NCBI GenBank assembly: GCA_905182515.1
Contig: CAJJBW010000008.1
Span: 1-64,000 of the forward strand
Reading direction: 5' to 3'
From: an uncultured Candidatus Poseidoniales archaeon
GTDB taxonomy: Archaea > Thermoplasmatota > Poseidoniia > Poseidoniales > Thalassarchaeaceae
Length of the DNA: 64,000 bases
The translations under genes were made by a program, and so were the position numbers. This document shows positions 18,995 to 28,229 of the stretch, piece after piece. The notes under the pieces were generated by a model that was given only the letters and a program-made list of their open reading frames with translations, had not been told where the DNA came from and did not search any database. The stretch's first letter is position 1. Each line of letters starts with the position of its first letter.

Positions 18995-19527
18995 GCCAGT
19001 GCGCCTTCTTTCTCAAGCTGTTCTAGCCAGTATTTAGTTGCTAATTCTGCAACCCGTTTAGATGTTTGACCCAAAACTACTCCTCTACCGTTATTGAATA
19101 AAATTATTCTGCAATTATGCCTCTTTGCATCTATTCTTAGAGCACCAATTTTTTCATCTAAAACTATGTCAGTAAATCTATCTTCAGCCAACTCAATTAA
19201 AACCGCCTTTCCAAGTGCAAACTCTACTAAAATTTCTCCTTTTTCAAAATTTAATTTTTCATCAGACATTCCAATACTTAGTAGGAACTTCTGTACTATC
19301 GATTTCGCAACCTCTTGTCTGGAAATATTGTGTACGATTACAGCCCCAGAGGGATCAATCACTATAGTTGATTTTGGATTCTCATAGGCAATAATGACAT
19401 ATTCTCCATTTCTTATCCCTCCAGCTAAGGTCACCGCATCATGGTGTTTTACTGGAATCTGAGAAATAAATTTGAATGTCTGTGTTTCTACCTTAAATGA
19501 GTTTTCATGCAATTCCATAATATTCAT
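18991..19527 (-). CDS. TBP-like (TATA-binding-protein fold) duplicated protein, unknown role
   Basis: 178 residues from an ATG that overlaps the upstream stop as ATGA (19524-19527). It reads like a degenerate TATA-binding protein: two repeats, each with strand-strand-helix endings. Repeat 1 has NPKSTIVIDPSGAVIVHN followed by a helix SRQEVAKSIVQKFLLSIG, comparable with TBP EPK-a-LiFsSGKmVcTGAKS plus its helix. Repeat 2 has RIILFNNGRGVVLGQTSKR followed by AELATKYWLEQLEKEG. Of the TBP DNA-kinking phenylalanines only the ILF one is evident. Length matches archaeal TBP (about 180). Whether it binds DNA is unknown; it may be a protein-interaction derivative. Confidence 0.5.
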   Translation of the reverse strand: MNIMELHENSFKVETQTFKFISQIPVKHHDAVTLAGGIRNGEYVIIAYENPKSTIVIDPSGAVIVHNISRQEVAKSIVQKFLLSIGMSDEKLNFEKGEILVEFALGKAVLIELAEDRFTDIVLDEKIGALRIDAKRHNCRIILFNNGRGVVLGQTSKRVAELATKYWLEQLEKEGALA

Positions 19528-20333
19528 TCCCCTCTTATTTCTTCTATTTCGATACAATTATTTATTTCATCAACAAGCAGTCCAAGATGGGCTTGATGGA
19601 CCGGCACAAGTAATGATGGTTCGGAACCACTACTTTCATCAACTCTTCTATTCCTTAAATCCGCTAATGCACCCCTTATTCTGGAGGCAAATCTTCCATC
19701 GCGCTGCTTTATTAATTCTTTTGTAAGGCCTCTATTATCTTCCATCCACCACGATGCACAAGAAGCAGATGCTGCACCCAAATCAGAATCAATATTTTTC
19801 CCTCTCTGGACCTTTGATGTAGCTCTCAACCTATTTTTTGCATATCTTCTGGACTTAGTTAAAGTCCCAAGTAAATGAATTATTTTAACTTGATTATCTG
19901 CGCAATTAATGTACCATTCTTCCCATTTTTCATCATTAATTTCAGGTATAATGGAATATATTGGCCTCTCTCCTGAGTTTTCAGCATGATGGATTAATCT
20001 TGTTGGCTCTGGATCAGGTATTTTTGGGCCATCTACGTCCAATATTTGAATATCTTTCAACAATAATCCCATTCCAGAACCAGATGCTAACACGGCTTGA
20101 ACATTTATTCCTGGATTTTGTATTTCTAGCTCGTCTTCTTTTTTTAGTATTGCAATGTCGTCGGATGAATACAATAAAGCCAAACCATCCCATTTTCTCA
20201 ATCTCATTGTACTCGGCATCATTATACATGGTAAATGCGGCCAAAATATTATTTTTCCACCATCTGGATCGTCATATGTCACTGCATCCCAACTCAAGGC
20301 TGGTATCTCCATGTTGCCGGGACGGGCTATCAT
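19524..20333 (-). CDS. Conserved-looking protein of unknown function
   Basis: 269 residues starting at ATG 20333, first gene of a coupled trio with the TBP-like protein and the TIM-barrel hydrolase (ATGA overlap). The N-terminal half is rich in beta-type sequence (ALSWDAVTYDDPDGGKIIFWPHLP, LLLKDIQILDVDGPKIP) and includes a PSTMRLRKWDG patch; the C-terminal third is charged and helical (KSRRYAKNRLRATSKVQRG, RFASRIRGALADLRNRRVDES). No membrane segment, signal peptide or catalytic motif that I recognise. Overlap with its neighbours suggests a shared process. Confidence 0.7.
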   Translation of the reverse strand: MIARPGNMEIPALSWDAVTYDDPDGGKIIFWPHLPCIMMPSTMRLRKWDGLALLYSSDDIAILKKEDELEIQNPGINVQAVLASGSGMGLLLKDIQILDVDGPKIPDPEPTRLIHHAENSGERPIYSIIPEINDEKWEEWYINCADNQVKIIHLLGTLTKSRRYAKNRLRATSKVQRGKNIDSDLGAASASCASWWMEDNRGLTKELIKQRDGRFASRIRGALADLRNRRVDESSGSEPSLLVPVHQAHLGLLVDEINNCIEIEEIRGE

Positions 20334-20419
20334 GATTCAAATAAACTGTGGAAATGTATCTATTTGACAATATTATACTGAAGTATTCAAGGAGTATGAC
20401 TTAGCATGGAAGATTGATA

Positions 20420-20872
20420 ATGATGGAAAATCCATATTCACTTGAACCCGTTGTCCTTCTAAATGAGGTATTTCCCGGCCATACTAATGCTCTCAATACT
20501 CTTTTTGGAGGGCATTTGATGAGTATAATGGACACCAGTGCAGGAATGGCTGCTTCAAAATTTGCCCATAGGGAATTTGTGACCATTTCTGTAGATGCAT
20601 TAAAATTTCGTAAACCAGCATATCAAGGCGATATAATAAGAACAACTGCCAGAGTAGTTTGGACATCCCCTCGAACTGCGGGTTTACATGTAACTTCTTG
20701 CCGAATGTCACGCTCTGAATGGGAAGGAGATGAGATATGCTCAGGATTCTTTTTTATGGTAGCAATAGATGAATCCATGAATCCAATTAAAATTCCTCAA
20801 TTCATTCCAAAGTCTGATGAAGAAATAAAATTATGGAATCTTGCAAAATCTGCAAGAGATGCTATGATGTAG
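20420..20872 (+). CDS. Hotdog-fold acyl-CoA thioesterase (YciA/ACOT family)
   Basis: Predicted hydrolysis of acyl-CoA to free acid and CoA. The protein of about 150 residues carries the acyl-CoA hydrolase pattern: NEVFPGHTNALNTLFGGHLMSIMDTSAGMAA, with the Asn, the FGG loop and the catalytic Asp at the start of the hotdog helix, then FVTISVDALKFRKPAYQGDII. The start is ambiguous among TTG 20414 and ATGs at 20420 and 20423; no clear ribosome site is present, so the message may be leaderless or short-leadered. Confidence 0.87.
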   Translation: MMENPYSLEPVVLLNEVFPGHTNALNTLFGGHLMSIMDTSAGMAASKFAHREFVTISVDALKFRKPAYQGDIIRTTARVVWTSPRTAGLHVTSCRMSRSEWEGDEICSGFFFMVAIDESMNPIKIPQFIPKSDEEIKLWNLAKSARDAMM

Positions 20873-20919
20873 TTGATATAAACCATACATTTCAACAAGG
20901 TAAATATTCTGGGATTGAT

Positions 20920-21903
20920 ATGCCCGTCCTCAATGTAGCCTTAATCGGTTCGGAAAGTTTCGCCAGAAGCATTGGAAAAAGAGGGGATGTACGAGACATA
21001 GAATCTTATGTTTTCAAAGAAGGTTCGGGAGAAGGCGCGAAAATCATTTCATTTCTTAGACCGTTAAAGCACCCTGATAGTATCAGGCCACTATTGTCTG
21101 TGCTAAATGTTGCAAAGGTAGGAATAATTGAAGTTTCAAAAATTGATGCCGCATTTGGTGAAATATTAGTTTCTTTTTCCAGTGCGGGTATTGATAAAGG
21201 AATGATTATTATTAATCCCGAAGAAGGTATTTGGATAGATGAGGGCCAAATAAACGTGATCATATCTCAAGCTGGTTTACCATGGAAAGTATATACTTCT
21301 ATGCCCGAACCACATGAAATACGCTCTATTATATTAGATATGTTTGATAAAAGGAATAAACCGGAGGAGGAATTAATACTTCCAATTGACCAGCATTTTG
21401 TTGTCCAAGGGATAGGCTTAGTAGGAATTGGTTATGTTCAATCGGGAGAAGTTAAAAAACACGATGCGATTGAGGCATTACCTCTTATTGAAAGTGGAAT
21501 TGTTAGGAGTTTACAAGTTATGGATGATGATGTTGACTCTGCCGTTTCAGGAGATAGAGTAGGGCTCGCAATCAGAAATTTACGTGAAGAAGCACTACAA
21601 AAAGGATGCATAATTATTCATCCTGGCTCCAAAGTATTGGACAAACATTCTTCTTCTATTTTTTCATTAAATAAAGCACCATTTCAGAAAAAGGAGTTAA
21701 AAAAAGATGATATTATTCACGCTTCATCAGATTTACAGTTTGTCGTAGGTAGGGTAATGAGCATTAATGAAAATAATATCCATGTCAACTGGGATAGCCC
21801 TTTATGGATGCGTAATAACCAAAATAATAGTGTAATAATTGTTCAATTAGATGCATCTCCAATGAGAATTATTGGAACAGCGTCTAATTTTACTTCGGTA
21901 TGA
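20920..21903 (+). CDS. EF-Tu/SelB-like pseudo-GTPase
   Basis: About 327 residues from ATG 20920; the frame opens at 20833 inside the thioesterase gene, but recognisable sequence starts only at MPVLNVALIGSESFARSIGKRGD. The N-terminal region resembles an elongation-factor G domain whose P-loop has decayed (GSESFARSIGK instead of GHVDHGKS/T) and which lacks DxxG and NKxD. From about residue 165 FVVQGIGLVGIGYVQSGEVKKHDAIEALP is a typical EF-Tu domain 2, followed by a domain 3-like barrel. Archaea are known to carry such nucleotide-binding-dead relatives of SelB/EF1A; the role here is unknown. Confidence 0.65.
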   Translation: MPVLNVALIGSESFARSIGKRGDVRDIESYVFKEGSGEGAKIISFLRPLKHPDSIRPLLSVLNVAKVGIIEVSKIDAAFGEILVSFSSAGIDKGMIIINPEEGIWIDEGQINVIISQAGLPWKVYTSMPEPHEIRSIILDMFDKRNKPEEELILPIDQHFVVQGIGLVGIGYVQSGEVKKHDAIEALPLIESGIVRSLQVMDDDVDSAVSGDRVGLAIRNLREEALQKGCIIIHPGSKVLDKHSSSIFSLNKAPFQKKELKKDDIIHASSDLQFVVGRVMSINENNIHVNWDSPLWMRNNQNNSVIIVQLDASPMRIIGTASNFTSV

Positions 21904-21949
21904 TGTTCGTTTGATGAAAAACGTATTATTATCTTGCTAACTTTAGCAT

Positions 21950-21959
21950 TATTTTATAC
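21950..21959 (+). promoter_or_regulatory. TATA box for a probable leaderless transcript
   Basis: TTATTTTATA centred about 30 bases before ATG 21986, with no Shine-Dalgarno sequence between. Archaeal transcription starts about 25 bases after the TATA centre, which would be at or next to the start codon. Confidence 0.4.
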
Positions 21960-21985
21960 CTAATGCATGAGCCTGCGCTAATTGG

Positions 21986-23551
21986 ATGTATTCAGCCGGG
22001 CTTAAAGGCCCGACTGGAGAGGGGAGAACCGAGTTAATCGGGAACCTTTCTCTTGTTGGGGTAAAAGGGAACTTTTGCGCAGTTCTTTCCGAACGTGAAT
22101 TAACACTTGAGAGGATAGATGGTAAAGGCATAAGATTAAACTTAGCAAGTATAAATGCCACTAGAGCTTTAAAAATACCCTATCTGCCTAATGGATTAAT
22201 CCCTCTAGGTTTGATTTCTATAGCACTAGGAATTACTGCGATGACCATTCCCTATGGTATAATACCCGTTATGTTTGGAATTTTAGTAATTTCCATGAAC
22301 CTTTATTCCAGATATTCAATACTATCTATAGAGACTAACTCTGGAGACAGGCACCTCATTGCGGGAAGTGAAGGAGTATTACTTCGACTAACCCTTATGA
22401 TATCACGTTTGATGCATGGCAGCGATATAAAAGAAGCCAGGCTGGGCCTAGAAAATCTAGAAAATGAAATACCTACTTACCCTTCCTTTACTTATGCCGG
22501 AGGGATAACAATCAAATCTAGTAAAGGTTTGTTAAATTCAGTCCAACTAGAGGAAAAAAATTCTATGCCATCAGATGAATTTTCATCTAATTATTCATTA
22601 TCTGATACAATAGTTAAAAAAACTGTTAATTCAGAATATCCAAATAATAATTTAGATATTATTTCCTATGACGATGATAAATCAGCCTACGAGGGCGCGT
22701 GGGGGGGCCGAACTCCTCCTCCTTGGTATTCTGAGAAAGAACAAAAAACTGATGAGGATAACCGAATAGATTCAGCATTATCAGATGCAGTAGGGCATAT
22801 GGACATGTTTGGCGGTAATATTGATATGTTTGGAGAAGGAGGTTTACTCGACCATGCTCCGTCAATTGAAACTAATTCCGACAATCTTAATTTACCTCAA
22901 GAGGATAATGAATTAGCTTTATCTAGTGCTAAATTATTAAAAAAAGCCTTTAAATCACATGGGGAGCCCAACGAAGGCTATGAAAATTTATACAACCTTC
23001 CTAAACCTACTGAAATTGCTGTTCGAGAAGAATGCAGATCAGGAGTAGTAAGACAAGCAAAAGCAATCCAGGAACTAAAAAGTAAAAGAGACGAATTAAA
23101 TTATGTACCAAAAACCTCGAATTTAGAAGAATTCCCAGCTTTAAGAAATTTGGCTTACAATTTGGGAGAATCAAGATTTAAAGTCAAAGGAGTAAATTAC
23201 CAAAATAAAAAATTTGGATGGATCGATAGGATATTACGGCCCCCCATAACTTCTGGTAGAAAACCTTCATCTCAGAATTCTCATGATGATATACCAGGAA
23301 AAAATGCAAAAGTTAGATTTCAAACTTCCCAACATTTAAGGCTAAGATCTGACCAAGAGCACCAATCTAATGTAGGGAAACTGACTATGAGGTCACCGAG
23401 AACAAATTCTAATGATTCGGCTAGGAAAGCATTAAATGTCATCTCAGCAAGAATTTCAAACGATGAAAAAAGATTAAGATTTAACCAATTACACTCTACA
23501 AATTCGGTATCAGAAAATCATATACTTCCTGGAATTAAGAAGTTATTGTAA
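21986..23551 (+). CDS. Membrane protein with disordered C-terminal region, unknown function
   Basis: 521 residues. Residues 1-70 form a beta-rich soluble segment (LIGNLSLVGVKGNFCAVLSERELTLERID), then two hydrophobic helices at about 72-110 (GLIPLGLISIALGITAM and GIIPVMFGILVISMNLY), a second small folded part to about 165, and a long polar, low-complexity tail rich in Ser, Asn, Lys and Glu. The layout resembles PH-like membrane-binding proteins, but I cannot assign a family. No ribosome site precedes ATG 21986; TTATTTTATA at 21950-21959 lies where a TATA box would for a leaderless transcript. Convergent with the PfkB gene, overlapping it by nine bases. Confidence 0.65.
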   Translation: MYSAGLKGPTGEGRTELIGNLSLVGVKGNFCAVLSERELTLERIDGKGIRLNLASINATRALKIPYLPNGLIPLGLISIALGITAMTIPYGIIPVMFGILVISMNLYSRYSILSIETNSGDRHLIAGSEGVLLRLTLMISRLMHGSDIKEARLGLENLENEIPTYPSFTYAGGITIKSSKGLLNSVQLEEKNSMPSDEFSSNYSLSDTIVKKTVNSEYPNNNLDIISYDDDKSAYEGAWGGRTPPPWYSEKEQKTDEDNRIDSALSDAVGHMDMFGGNIDMFGEGGLLDHAPSIETNSDNLNLPQEDNELALSSAKLLKKAFKSHGEPNEGYENLYNLPKPTEIAVREECRSGVVRQAKAIQELKSKRDELNYVPKTSNLEEFPALRNLAYNLGESRFKVKGVNYQNKKFGWIDRILRPPITSGRKPSSQNSHDDIPGKNAKVRFQTSQHLRLRSDQEHQSNVGKLTMRSPRTNSNDSARKALNVISARISNDEKRLRFNQLHSTNSVSENHILPGIKKLL

Positions 23552-24508
23552 TCCGACCATTCTTCTATAGTCATCAACTCTGGCATGATATACGCCTCTC
23601 TGTAAATTAATCAAATTTGTTGAACCCAATCCTCCTATTGTAAAAGATGCAGTAACTGTTGCTTGAACTAATGCATTTCTCAAAACTTCTCTATCTTCCA
23701 TCATATTTCCACTGCCTATCATATTTGATAGAAACGCACCTGCAAATGAATCTCCACATCCTGTAGGGTCAACTATATCCTTAGTAGGGTATGAGGGTAA
23801 AACTATTATCCCGCATGGCATATATGCTAACACTCCTGAACTACCTCTTTTGATGATTAGCCCTCTAGGGCCATCGCCTGCAGCCTTACCTCCGTGCAAA
23901 GCTTCTCCTGAGATAATTTTTTCAGCGGCCTTTGTAAGAATATTTTCTTTTGCTATTGCACACACTTCTTCCTCATTCAAGATGGCGATATCTACCTTTC
24001 TTAACGCATCAGATAATGTTTCTAATTCTGTATCAATCCATAACATGAAGGTATCTAAAACAGAAATTTTTACATTAGTACTTTGCTCCAATACTGAGAT
24101 TTGAGAGAGAGGATGCATATTTGCGCAAAATAATATTTCAGGATTATCCCAGTATTCCGGGATTATTGGTTCAAAGTCAGCTAAAACATTAACTTCTGTT
24201 GAAATAGTTTGAGCATTTTCCATCGCACCTTCATATTTTCCTGACCATCTGAAAGTTTTACCTTTCATTTTAGTAATGCCTGTAATGTCTAATCCTTTAC
24301 TCTCTAGCATTCCTAAATCTTGATTTTGAAAATCTTCACCGACAGGCCCAATAATTCCAACTCTTGGGGGTAATCCTGGTATTTTTGGTAAGTGAAAAAC
24401 AGCAGATATGCTAGAGTGTACTGCAGACCCTCCAATTATATCAGAACCACTGGCCTCAGGAGTTTCTAAATCATCATAACCGATACTTCCAACAATTACC
24501 AAATCCAT
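23543..24508 (-). CDS. PfkB-family carbohydrate kinase
   Basis: Sugar or nucleoside kinase of the ribokinase fold. The 321-residue protein has LVIVGSIGYDDLETP at the N-terminus, GGSAVHSSISAVFH, GPVGEDFQNQDLGMLESKGLD, AILNEEEVCAIA and the C-terminal signature VDPTGCGDSFAGAFLSNM with the anion hole and catalytic Asp. The substrate cannot be read from the motifs. It starts one base after the end of the biotin carboxylase gene upstream, so the two are likely one transcript. Confidence 0.85.
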   Translation of the reverse strand: MDLVIVGSIGYDDLETPEASGSDIIGGSAVHSSISAVFHLPKIPGLPPRVGIIGPVGEDFQNQDLGMLESKGLDITGITKMKGKTFRWSGKYEGAMENAQTISTEVNVLADFEPIIPEYWDNPEILFCANMHPLSQISVLEQSTNVKISVLDTFMLWIDTELETLSDALRKVDIAILNEEEVCAIAKENILTKAAEKIISGEALHGGKAAGDGPRGLIIKRGSSGVLAYMPCGIIVLPSYPTKDIVDPTGCGDSFAGAFLSNMIGSGNMMEDREVLRNALVQATVTASFTIGGLGSTNLINLQRGVYHARVDDYRRMVGLQ

Positions 24509-24509
24509 C

Positions 24510-25856
24510 TTAATCGACCTCTTTCATTAGTTGAGGGTGTTCTTCCAAGTAATTAATTGTTACATCTCCATTTTTAAAATCTTTTTCTTTCAGTATTTTT
24601 TTATGCAACGGTATCAACGTATCAACTCCAGTAAGTATCACCTCATTTAAGGTGGCAGACATCTTATTTATTGCCTCCATTCTTGTAGGGGCCCAACATA
24701 TTATCTTAGCGATTAGTGAGTCGAATGACGAGGGAATAGTGTATCCAGTATGGGCATGCGAATCTACCCTAACTCCTTGTCCTCCAGGCCAAATACATTC
24801 CCAAATTTTACCGGGAGATGGCTCTAAAGTCCAAGAATTTTCAGCATTAATTCTTACTTCTATGGCATGTCCTTTGATATTAATTTCATTCTGTTTGATT
24901 GGTAATTTTTCGCCCGCTGCAACTCTTATTCCTAAAGCAACAAGATCCACACCTGTGATCATTTCAGTAATCGTATGTTCTACTTGAACTCGTGGATTAA
25001 CCTCTAGGAAATAGAAATTTCCATCATTATCTCTTAAGAACTCAAAAGTGGCAAGACCCTCATAACCTACTGATTTCGCCCCTTTTATTACTATGTCTCC
25101 AATAGTTTTCCTTACTTCATCAGAAAGCCATGGGCCTTCTTCTAATATCTTTTGATGTCTTCTTTGTATGGAACAACACCTTTCTCCAAAATATACTGCA
25201 TTTTTTCCATCTGCTAGGATTTGAAATTCTATATGTTGGGCGCCCTGAATAAATTTCTCTATGAATACTCGTTCATCTCCGAATGCAGAAAGTGCCCTCC
25301 CTTGGCAAAGGGTCAAAGCACTACTAAATTCACTTTCTTTAGTAACTACTTGCATTCCTATTCCTCCTCCTCCTGCAGCAGCTTTGATAATTAATGGAAA
25401 ACCTATCCGATTTGCAACCTTAATTGCCTGTTCTACATTCAATACTGGGTCATCTGTGCCGTCAGCTATTGGTAATCCTGCTTTAGACATTATTTTTCTA
25501 GCAGATATTTTATCCCCCAATAGTCTTAGGACCTTAGAATTTGGTCCAATAAATTTGATTTCTTCTTCCTCAAGTCTTCTAGCGAATGTAGGGTTTTCTG
25601 CCAAAAAACCATATCCAGGGTGAACAGCATCCGCACCAACTTCCTTTGCTATTTTTACTATTTCTTCAATATCTAAGTAAGATGCCAAAGGGTCATTACG
25701 AGGTATAAATACTCCTTCATCTGCTAATCTAACCGGCAATGATAACCGATCCTCCTTTCCATAAATAATCACAACTTCAATTCCTAATGAGCGAAGAGAC
25801 CTAAGGATTCTGAGGGCTATCTCTCCTCTATTTGCTATTAATACGCGGCGGAACAT
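24510..25856 (-). CDS. accC: Biotin carboxylase subunit (acetyl/propionyl-CoA carboxylase)
   Basis: ATP-grasp enzyme that carboxylates biotin on a carrier protein. The 448-residue protein has FRRVLIANRGEIALRILRSL, the VHPGYGFLAEN motif, the glycine-rich ATP loop KAAAGGGGIGMQVV, FIEKFIQGAQHIEFQI, ERCCSIQRRHQKILEE and FLEVNPRVQVEHTITEM, all complete. Biotin carrier and carboxyltransferase genes are not in the window. In archaea this subunit usually serves an acyl-CoA carboxylase used for propionyl-CoA or CO2-fixation chemistry; which applies here is unknown. Confidence 0.95.
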   Translation of the reverse strand: MFRRVLIANRGEIALRILRSLRSLGIEVVIIYGKEDRLSLPVRLADEGVFIPRNDPLASYLDIEEIVKIAKEVGADAVHPGYGFLAENPTFARRLEEEEIKFIGPNSKVLRLLGDKISARKIMSKAGLPIADGTDDPVLNVEQAIKVANRIGFPLIIKAAAGGGGIGMQVVTKESEFSSALTLCQGRALSAFGDERVFIEKFIQGAQHIEFQILADGKNAVYFGERCCSIQRRHQKILEEGPWLSDEVRKTIGDIVIKGAKSVGYEGLATFEFLRDNDGNFYFLEVNPRVQVEHTITEMITGVDLVALGIRVAAGEKLPIKQNEINIKGHAIEVRINAENSWTLEPSPGKIWECIWPGGQGVRVDSHAHTGYTIPSSFDSLIAKIICWAPTRMEAINKMSATLNEVILTGVDTLIPLHKKILKEKDFKNGDVTINYLEEHPQLMKEVD

Positions 25857-25900
25857 TCTACTACCTGTTGAAAATCGAATGCAATCTACTCTTTAATGAT

Positions 25901-27304
25901 TCAGTATACATCTCTGAGGTATCTTTTCTCTGTTTTCATCAAAGTGGTTTCGACATATTCGGTGGCCTCTTTAGCATTCATCTCACCATGTTCTTCACAA
26001 ATGTTAATTAATGTTTGATGTACATCTTTTGCCATTCTAGATTTATCTCCACAGACATAAAAATACCCTCCGTTACTAATCCAATTCCATATTTCAGCAC
26101 CGTTTTTATTCATGAGGTGTTGGACATAAACCTTTTCTGTGCCATCTCTGGACCAAGCAAGATCATGCTTATCGAGGATATTTCGATTCTTCCAATCATC
26201 CATTTCTTCTTTATAATAATATTCTCCTTCCTCAGTCCAATCACCAAAGAACAGCCAGTTTCTTCCTTTATCATTATTCAAATCTCTTTGTTGAAGGAAT
26301 GCCCTAAAAGGAGCAATTCCAGTACCTGGGCCAACCATGATACAATCTGTATCTCCATTTTTGGGTAAAATAAATGATCTAGTAGGGGACATAAATACTC
26401 CAATGGGAGTTTCATCAACTTTACATCTATCTGACAGATATCCAGTAGTCAGTCCGGCCTTATCTCTATCGTGGTAACTGTATCGTACTATCCCAATGGT
26501 CAAATGAACAGTTCCAGGTTCAAATTCCGGGCTACTCGCTATTGAATATAGCCTAGGCTTTAATCTGTCCATTCCATTAATAAATTCCTGTGGTGTAAAT
26601 ATTATATTGCTAAAATCTCCAAGCGCATCAACATAATCTCTTGTCCACATGTAATCTTCCATTGCATCACTATTTGTTGTCAATTCACTCCAAAGTTCGA
26701 AACTTGGATTACTTATTGAACCTATTTCGGTGTAATCTTGAGGGACATCTTCTCCCAGGCCACTGCCCTCCCAATCAACTACCAAAACCCCATTATCTTC
26801 AGATATTCTCTGTCTTTTTATAATCTTAAATTCAATACTATCAGAATCAGCTTCCATATGTTCTCCTAGCATATTAATCCATTTTTTCGAAACTCTGTGA
26901 ATTTCATATCGAGTTGAAAGAGCCTCATGAAGGCTACAATTACCTAAATTTGTTTCAACCTCCTCTTCTCCGTTAAAACCACACATTGTAAGTAGCTTAC
27001 TGACGATTTCAGGTGGACAAATTGGTATTACGCCTAAAGCATCTCCTGCTTTATACTCTAATCCAGATTCACCTAAATCAAAAACCATATGTCGTGTTTC
27101 TTTGCCTGATCCTGCTCCATTTAATATGAAATTTTGAGTCAAACTAGATGTATATGGGTTTTTGGCACTCCATTGATTATGTTTTTTATCCTCACTCTTT
27201 TTCTTGTCTTGGATATTTGTTTCTATCATAGGCTCAATTACCTCGCTACTATCGCCGACAGGCCCACGATCTAGTTTAATTTTACTATTTTTTATATCCG
27301 ACAT
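25901..27304 (-). CDS. CysJ-type FAD/NADPH reductase without flavodoxin domain
   Basis: 467-residue diflavin-reductase-like protein lacking the FMN domain. After a polar N-terminal stretch of about 45 residues comes NPYTSSLTQNFILNGAGSGKETRHM and YKAGDALGVIP, the typical start of the CysJ FAD module. PRLYSIASSPEFEPG binds FAD, and the NADPH half has MVGPGTGIAPFRAFLQQRD, NWLFFGDWTEEGEYYYKEEM, YVQHLMNKNG and FYVCGDKSRMAKDVHQTL. It probably passes electrons from NADPH to a separate acceptor. No sulfite reductase gene is nearby, so the partner is unknown. Confidence 0.85.
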   Translation of the reverse strand: MSDIKNSKIKLDRGPVGDSSEVIEPMIETNIQDKKKSEDKKHNQWSAKNPYTSSLTQNFILNGAGSGKETRHMVFDLGESGLEYKAGDALGVIPICPPEIVSKLLTMCGFNGEEEVETNLGNCSLHEALSTRYEIHRVSKKWINMLGEHMEADSDSIEFKIIKRQRISEDNGVLVVDWEGSGLGEDVPQDYTEIGSISNPSFELWSELTTNSDAMEDYMWTRDYVDALGDFSNIIFTPQEFINGMDRLKPRLYSIASSPEFEPGTVHLTIGIVRYSYHDRDKAGLTTGYLSDRCKVDETPIGVFMSPTRSFILPKNGDTDCIMVGPGTGIAPFRAFLQQRDLNNDKGRNWLFFGDWTEEGEYYYKEEMDDWKNRNILDKHDLAWSRDGTEKVYVQHLMNKNGAEIWNWISNGGYFYVCGDKSRMAKDVHQTLINICEEHGEMNAKEATEYVETTLMKTEKRYLRDVY

Positions 27305-27428
27305 GATATTTCCCCGAATGCGTTATACCTTCGAATTGAAACCTGTTTATCAATGGATACTGTAAAAGATTAGACATTTTGCTGCATTGCAAGCGATTAA
27401 GTCAAGTCATGGGCCTCTATCGAAGGCC

Positions 27429-28229
27429 ATGGCCCGTATTGACTTCTTAGGTACTGGAAATGCATTTGCTCCACATGGCCGACTTCATGCATTGGCTATT
27501 ATTGACAAACAAATAATAATTGATGCTCCTCCCACTTTGATATTCCAATTACGAAAAGCAAAAATCGATACCGCATCTATAAAACATATTTTATTTACCC
27601 ACTGGCATGCTGATCATACTTTCGGATTTCCATTTTTCTTATTGGAAAGAAAATATATTTCTGATGCAGAAGGGGATAAAAATTTAACAATTCACCTTAG
27701 GCCGAATGGGAAATTTTTTCTTACTAATCTCTGTAATCTAGGTTTTCCAAGAAGTTTGGAAGATGATTATGATGATGTAGCGGAATGGAACGAGTCCGAA
27801 AAATCTACTTTGTCTGGCACCGATTGGAAATTCGAAAGGTTTGCTGTATGTCATACTCCTGAAACTGACCCTCATGGTTACGAATTAACTCATGAAAATG
27901 GCTTCGTATTACTTCATTGTGGAGATTCAGGTCCATGTGAAGAAATAGAATTAAGAGCAGGAAAAGCAGATGTGATAGTTCTAGAAATGGGGATGCCTGA
28001 TATTGGAAATTTTCCCCATCATCATACTCCTAAGGATATTATTTCATTTTCCAAACGTTTCCCTAATAAACTGATATTAGTGACACACAATTATGCTAGT
28101 TCAAAAGGAAGATTAGAAGGTTTCCAAACCCCTGTATTGCCCAATGGAATACATCAATTGGAAGACGGAGATTTTTTGATTATCAGAGATAACGGTACGT
28201 TCAAGTTGGGCAACATTGACATCCAATAA
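27429..28229 (+). CDS. Metallo-beta-lactamase-fold hydrolase (RNase Z-like)
   Basis: About 266 residues from ATG 27429; a TTG at 27387 would add 14 residues. Zinc-site motifs are ARIDFLGTGNAFAPHGR, the core HWHADHTFG, VCHTPETDPHGYE, LLHCGDSGPCEEIE with the bridging Asp, and LVTHNYAS for the final His. The GTGNAF/GR start resembles RNase Z and arylsulfatase-type branches, but the RNase Z substrate-binding arm is not evident. Role unknown; it lies upstream of the possible origin and cdc6. Confidence 0.75.
   Translation: MARIDFLGTGNAFAPHGRLHALAIIDKQIIIDAPPTLIFQLRKAKIDTASIKHILFTHWHADHTFGFPFFLLERKYISDAEGDKNLTIHLRPNGKFFLTNLCNLGFPRSLEDDYDDVAEWNESEKSTLSGTDWKFERFAVCHTPETDPHGYELTHENGFVLLHCGDSGPCEEIELRAGKADVIVLEMGMPDIGNFPHHHTPKDIISFSKRFPNKLILVTHNYASSKGRLEGFQTPVLPNGIHQLEDGDFLIIRDNGTFKLGNIDIQ

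Noticed and set aside
25901-27304. BoxA (benzoyl-CoA oxygenase reductase) identity for the FAD/NADPH protein
   Set aside because: No ferredoxin cysteine motifs at the N-terminus, and the FAD module reads like CysJ; a functional link to the BoxB-like gene remains only a possibility.
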